NCBI GenBank assembly: GCA_009760855.2
Contig: WPIO01000011.1
Coordinates: forward strand, 293,501 to 357,500
Reading direction: 5' to 3'
Length of the DNA stretch: 64,000 bases
From: Cristatella mucedo
Lineage: Eukaryota; Bryozoa; Phylactolaemata; Cristatellidae
A program made the translations under genes and the position numbers. Positions 59,041 to 64,000 of this stretch are shown one piece after another (the first letter of the stretch is position 1; every line of letters starts with the position of its first letter). The notes beneath the pieces were generated by a model, which did no database searches, was not told where the DNA came from, and was given only the letters and a program-made list of their open reading frames with translations.

Positions 59041-59258
59041 TCAGTTTGCAGTTGCATAATCCACATGATCAAAAATTCTTTGAATAACTTGGTGAGCAGC
59101 GAAGCAATACTCCAGCACTTCAGATTTTCTTACAGTGGCAACACCTAGGGAGCTATCAGTAACGTGTGCAATAGTTGATGTAACAGGCACTGGATGAACT
59201 GTAACTTCATTCATCTTATATTCAGGCAAGGCGAAGATACTATGCACCTGCTCCACAT
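59041..59258 (-). CDS. Possible last exon of an unidentified minus-strand gene
   Basis: On the minus strand a pyrimidine-rich acceptor (cttgacttactctag) at 59,259 is followed by a phase-1 open frame of 71 codons ending in TGA at 59,041-59,043. It reads VEQVHSIFALPEYKMNEVTV, then HPVPVTSTIAHVTDSSLGVA, then VRKSEVLEYCFAAHQVIQRI. Codon choice is coding-like and no repeat is recognised. An AATAAA lies 145 bases downstream. No upstream exon is identified; the acceptor phase matches that of the Ig gene but the sequence does not resemble its tails. It may be a C-terminal exon of a gene lying mostly to the right of the window. Function unknown. Confidence 0.35.
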
Positions 59259-59259
59259 C

Positions 59260-59960
59260 TAGAGTAAGTCAAGTGTTTTTAGGTGCATTCATGACTAGAA
59301 CTTTCCCTACCATCCAGTTTCATCGTTTCAACAAAAGAACATTAAACTCTGAACTATGCATGCAAATGAACTTGAAAATCAATCGCCGATTAATTATTCA
59401 TACTTTAACATAGGAGATGCATTTTGCACCCACGAAAACATACATATCCGAATATTACTGGCAAGAGATTATCGGCTATCAATCTATTCTAGTCCCGAGA
59501 GCACTGCTGCTGACTTTAAATTGAAATGTCGTACGTGTGGGCCCTGAGCAATTAAGCTTACAGTGGACAGCTACTGAAATTAGGCCAGACACTCACAAGC
59601 TGTGATTATTATCCCGGGAACTTGCGAAGATTTCTAATTATTTCCAACAATTCGTTAAATATAAGTACTGCACCGAACTGCAACTGCCTAATGCTTGGTT
59701 AACCATTGCTCTGTAACCCGCCAATATTGACCAGGGGATCTTCTGAAGCTAGCATTTAGGCCGAGTAAGCATTCAGTTAAGCCCTTATGCACTCGATTCT
59801 TTGAGCATTGAAAAGTGCAACCTCGGTAGCTATCCTGCTTGAGAGGCTCGGCTCGTTTAGGAGGATCTGAAATTATGTAAACAGCATGGATGCTAGCACA
59901 AGAGAATTACGATGGTCCTCAACAATTACCCAGCATCTCAACCACTAAAAGCTACAATAA
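59260..59960. other. No supported gene
   Basis: A plus frame at 59,356-59,547 starting with ATG (MHANELENQSPINYSYFNIG) is open for 63 codons and ends KCRTCGP, but no family, splice context or repeat supports it. Confidence 0.35.
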
Positions 59961-59961
59961 T

Positions 59962-60035
59962 AGAAACAATACATTTTTATAGCACCCTCAGAGAACTGAA
60001 TCGCTCTCTAGGCACTAGCTGTTGCATACAAAGCA
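59962..60035 (-). repeat. LINE family B tail fragment
   Basis: ttttatagcaccctcagaga, actgaatcgctctctaggca: a short minus-strand terminal hairpin remnant. Confidence 0.7.
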
Positions 60036-60039
60036 CTAC

Positions 60040-60730
60040 CGAATTCTACCAATCCTGCTAAGGGTTCATATTTTTAGAATTGACCTCTGACTTAATTCAA
60101 GCTTTCTGCATCTCTGTACGTCTTAGTTGTGGTAGATTCGCGGAGCTTCTTTTGTTTACGTTTCATTTAGTTTACACGTTCTTTTTAAGGTAACTATATT
60201 GAGATTGGAACTTTTTTGAGATTGGAAAAGAGTGCAATGCCATAATGTTCGCGTACTAGCAGGTCCACCGACTTCACGAGAGCGATCGTGCTATGGACTC
60301 TTAGTCAAAGTCTAGTAGACCCAAATAAATTTAGCTAAATGGCGTTTTCAATAATGCCACTGTTCACGTTGCTTCGACAATCTGTACCATCTAAGGGTAT
60401 ACAAAGCTAAGGAAGACTCCGTATGATTTCTCACATAGCCCACAGACTTTGCGAATGTAAGAATGGCAGACGAGACTGGACTGAAGAGACGATGCAAGGA
60501 AAAAATCCGATAGGTGCTGTCTCCATCCCTTCTGGAAGGATGCAAAGAGGCTAGCTCTTCATTGTTTTGAGTTCACTAGGCTTTCTATATCTTGAGTTTA
60601 ATAAATTTATTTGGCTGTCTCCAGCCAAATGAAGTATTAAAGAACTGAAACTGCGAGAAGAAAGACACCTGCTAAGCACTTTACCAGCCACTTCTTTAGA
60701 GTAAAGGCCTCTGCTCAGGACAATGGTAAT
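60040..60730. other. No gene seen
   Basis: Short minus frames at 60,545-60,348 and 60,751-60,551 are not convincing. Confidence 0.45.
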
Positions 60731-60734
60731 AGTA

Positions 60735-61023
60735 ATTAAACTTAAAAACATACCTATTTAGGACAGCATTTAGTGGGTCCCTGTGATTCGTCCTTGATGT
60801 GCTTATGCGTGCTGACACTGTTCATGCTGCCACTAACCACATTTGCATGCTGACCCAGTGCATGTAACCCCTAACCATGTTATTCATTTTGTTTGTTTTT
60901 CAAGCATGATTTTACTTACTATTCTATTGCGTATCACTTTGCAGCAAATGTAAAGCGCCTAGAAAGAGATTAAGTTCTCTGAGGGCGCTTTATCAAGTGC
61001 AATATTATTATTATTATTATTAA
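60735..61023 (+). mobile_element. Young LINE family B 3' end
   Basis: Strongly 5' truncated copy of 285 bases, nearly identical to 45,494-45,778 (I count about four differences before the tail). It ends in the hairpin and an ATT repeat followed by AATTAGACGG. The bases TAATTA occur at both edges and may be a short target duplication. Confidence 0.93.
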
Positions 61024-61139
61024 TTAGACGGCAACATCGACCGCCGTGGAGAAGGTGTCCTGATATCTTGATTGGTATTTCATGTTAGAGCCTAACAAAG
61101 TGGCCAAGTTAAATGCTGATGCGAAACATAGTTTACTGT

Positions 61140-61800
61140 GTTAGTTTCTTTTTAAATTTGGGTCAAGGAAAACATTAATTTGCTTACTTCTGTTACTCGC
61201 AGTTTACTGATCTACCGGCTTGGGCAATAAGGTGCTTACAGTTGGTGCACAACTCTGCAGCTTGGCTTGTCTGTCGTGAGCTTTGCAGTTGCCGCATCAC
61301 ATCACTTTTTCGACATGAACTGGCTCAAAATCAAACAGAGTATCGACTTCGAGGTTCTTTCACTTATTCGTAGGTCCCTTCCAACTCTGGCTTCATCCCT
61401 AACAATCAGAACTATTGCCCCACTGGGTGGAGAATCGTAAAACTTATTGTTCTGATTCGAATCATTTAGATATACCTCGTAAAAATCTTAAAACCGTCTG
61501 AGATCCTGTCTTTAGTTTCTATGTTTCTTATGCCAAGAACTCACTACCGATGCACATCCCAACGTCCACTGACATGACGACATTTAAAAGATGCTTACAA
61601 CGCACTTGCTTATGGCAGTATCTGGTGGGTCTTAGTGATTCCGTTCTCAAGTGGATGCACCTGCTTATGCTATGAATGCGGCTGGGGAATGAAACCACCA
61701 ATCATTTTCAAATGCTAAATAAACAGTATCTGGAAAGCGCTCAGAAAAGTTTCACTATTTCAGGGGTGCTATAAAAAGCTTTACTGTTATTATTATTGAG
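61140..61800 (+). mobile_element. LINE family B-like 3' end, old
   Basis: Degraded RT C-terminus (cttattcgtaggtcccttcc; atagcgag-type ORF end), then gattccgttctcaagtggat, tctggaaagcgctcagaaaa, ttcaggggtgctataaaaag and TTATTATTATT. Confidence 0.7.
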
Positions 61801-61804
61801 GAGA

Positions 61805-63125
61805 TAGTATAATCGTTAATGATCTATCGGCCAAATGATCCCAGCCAATTAGATTACACACGGTTCCTAAACTAATTAAGCTTAATAACTACATACGTCG
61901 TCCGAAATATTGAGTGTCCGCAATATTCAGTGATCCATTTGGTTGTTAAGTGGGCCGGGAGCCTGAGTGTAAAAGCTACTGCAGGTGCATTCCAACTCTT
62001 GCAACGATCTCTTGACGCCTACACAGCGAGAATCACAATAGATTCTGCCATTAAAGCTATGATTCTTTCTTCCGCCAATGTTTTTTACTGCTAGTTGCTT
62101 CACTGGTGCTCACTCATACCACAGGCTTGAATAAGCTGATACAATGCAGCATAGGTACGTCCTTTGTGACGAGGCCATATTTTCAAAATTTTAATTTGAT
62201 TGCTTAAAACATTGAAAGTTTTTTAAGTGGGCGTGCCAAGAAAGTACGAGATGTTTCTAAAAAGAACGTTGAATCGCGATATTTGTCTTTGGGACATGAT
62301 GTATCTCGGCTTGTTGCATTAATCTAAGCCGTTAGCTCTTGCAAGTTGGAGCCAGTTCTCATGCTGAGGCTATTTAAATAAGACTCAATCTAAAATTGTG
62401 CTAGTACTATTCCTCTGCTGTAACAGAGTGTCGGTTGTAAATCGTAGCACTTCAAAAAAATTTATTGTATTGCAAGTCTACAGAATTGTTAATTCATTCT
62501 CATACATCACCGGTTTACAACATATGATACACCTTAATGGATTAGTGTCCACTCAATTCTAGGTCACGGTAATCGCACGTAGGTCTCTCGCTAACCCCTG
62601 TGCTCCAAGAAAGCTCGATTCTGGAACAAATAAAACAGAAATGCTGTTCAATTTAGGTCACCTGAGCGTCTTTCGGCTTGGTTTAGCCAAAGTTACGTTA
62701 TGTTTTTGGGTGGGGCACCACGGGTCAATTCAAGATGATTACAGGTAATACAAGATCGATAACCTACCTAATTTGCTTATGAATGGTAGCTGGGTAGAGC
62801 TGGTGTAATCTGTGGCTAGGGTGTAAAATTGCGTTCTTACATGGTACCCGGCAATAATATGTTCCTGGCCAGTTAAGTACTTACTTTGCACGAAAAAAGA
62901 GGCACTTTTGATCATTATATCTTGTGCATCTGTGGGATGGCATCAATATTATTGCAACTCGCTGTATTCAGGACTACCTGACCAGGCTTTTAATAAGTTG
63001 CAACTGTTGCGACACTCAATCGCTAGTGCGGTCCATCAGCCGACATAACAGCCGAAGTGCACCACTTCTATATGAGGTTCATGGGAATCAAACCAAGCAA
63101 TCTTCAACTTGATTTAAAGATCCGC
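61805..63125. other. No gene seen
   Basis: Unique AT-rich DNA. The 62-codon plus frame at 62,924-63,112 is not supported. Confidence 0.5.
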
Positions 63126-63129
63126 TACC

Positions 63130-63535
63130 AGGCTTAGAAGTAAATTCACTACCTTTAAACAGCCAATACGCCCTTACTCTTTGCTCTCCTACTGTTATAT
63201 AGCACTACCAGCTTCTCAGCGTCCAGCCATCTCGAAGTATACCTCTTATTAAATTGAAATCCTTTGATTATCGAACCTCCTGCTGGTAAGCTCCGAAGGT
63301 CTGAAATTTGCTATAGACTACAGTCATTACCTGTAATAGCCTCGTATATTTTAAGTCACAGCTAAAGACACACCTGTTTGGGTACGATTTTTCTTATTTT
63401 CTACATTTTTCTTTTGCATCATTGATACATTAAATGCCACTAAAACCTGGGTGCTGGTTGTATTGCAGTCATAAAGCACCTCTCTTTAGAGACTAATTTC
63501 TTGTACGATGCTTTATAAATCACGCATTACTTTTG
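63130..63535 (+). mobile_element. Old LINE-like 3' end (third subfamily)
   Basis: Near 63,350-63,385 the plus strand reads YFKSQLKTHLFGYDF, the FKxxLKTxLF motif that ends CR1/L2-type RT ORFs. A terminal hairpin-like end follows (ataaagcacctctctttaga, tgctttataaat) near 63,470-63,520. It differs from families A and B. Confidence 0.55.
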
Positions 63536-63539
63536 TTAA

Positions 63540-64000
63540 CCGGATAATACAGTTTTTATTAGACGTAAAAGGTACGCGGTAATGCAGACCATGTTCTTTC
63601 TTCAGATTTCATGAGTCTTAACCTTATTTTAGAGTGGTGATGCTTGGCGACCTTGGTCATGTAGTTGACTAGTACTGGAAGCAGTTATTTGTAGGTCGCT
63701 GGAAGCATTGTCAAAGTCGCTTGATATCTCTTTCCGCTGCATGAATCATGTTTGCATCAGATGCCTTCTTCTCCTTTTATGTACCCTGAAATTAAATAAA
63801 TCAGCAGATACTTAAAGTTACCAGGTAAATGTAATGTAAACGCAATTTAATGTCTTTCGGGGTCAGATATTTTTACCTTCTGTTGCTTCCTGCTGGCAGA
63901 AGGGTCACACATATTTAAATGAAAATGAGGCTTCTGAGTATTAGACTCTGCAACAACTTTTTCAATAGTGGTTTTAATAGCAATAAATAAAATGCACTAA
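63540..64000. other. No gene seen
   Basis: AT-rich window end with AATAAATAAAATG at 63,980-63,994; nothing supported. Confidence 0.45.

Noticed and set aside
59356-59547. 63-codon plus frame ending KCRTCGP
   Set aside because: ATG and reading frame are present, but there is no evidence of transcription, domain or splicing; it lies opposite the upstream side of a possible minus-strand exon.

Overview
This window is metazoan nuclear DNA, most likely from an invertebrate. It has GT-AG introns of 0.2 to 7 kb and coding signal limited to short exons. The rest is dense with degraded retrotransposons, two tRNA-derived SINE families and microsatellites. There are no bacterial-style operons. I cannot name the species. 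The repeat content (CR1/L2-like LINEs with ATT-repeat tails, Ty3/Gypsy, hAT) fits a sponge, mollusc, lancelet or similar lineage, and that is inference only.

The one gene I can assemble with confidence lies on the + strand at 19,029-46,803. It encodes a type I membrane protein: a signal peptide, immunoglobulin-like (Ig) domains each encoded by two exons, a transmembrane exon and a short cytoplasmic tail. Almost every junction is phase 1, so the exons form a symmetrical Ig set. Two different terminal exons, at 41,536-41,627 and 46,679-46,803, both join the transmembrane exon in phase. This predicts two alternative cytoplasmic tails, only one of which carries tyrosine motifs. The first half of the second Ig domain is not securely located. 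A candidate exon sits at about 31,613, next to a 65-bp tandem duplication.

Region by region: 1-410 is the end of a GC-rich ORF that looks like a retroelement pol terminus. 2,790-4,257 (- strand) is a broken, unrecognised acidic/charged ORF. 5,200-8,000 (- strand) is a decayed Ty3/Gypsy element (gag, zinc knuckles, DTG protease, YLDD reverse transcriptase, RNase H) with a LINE fragment inserted in it. 8,390-9,500 is a LINE relic. 10,537-10,850 holds a possible first exon (- strand) with a signal peptide and a CRE/YY1-like promoter. 12-18 kb holds SINEs, LINE tails, a GC-rich island and a 190-bp AT repeat. The introns of the Ig gene (19.5-46.7 kb) hold a nested LINE, a hAT relic, more LINEs and SINEs, and a decayed copy of a widespread repeat-encoded protein. 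47-58 kb is mostly LINE copies of two families plus a small GC-rich retroelement-like patch. 58.9-59.3 kb carries a possible last exon of a second minus-strand gene. 60.7-63.5 kb holds further LINE ends, one nearly identical to a copy at 45.5 kb.

Apart from the Ig gene and two possible flanking exons, the coding signal I recognise belongs to mobile elements. These are broken by stops and frameshifts, although two LINE tails look young.
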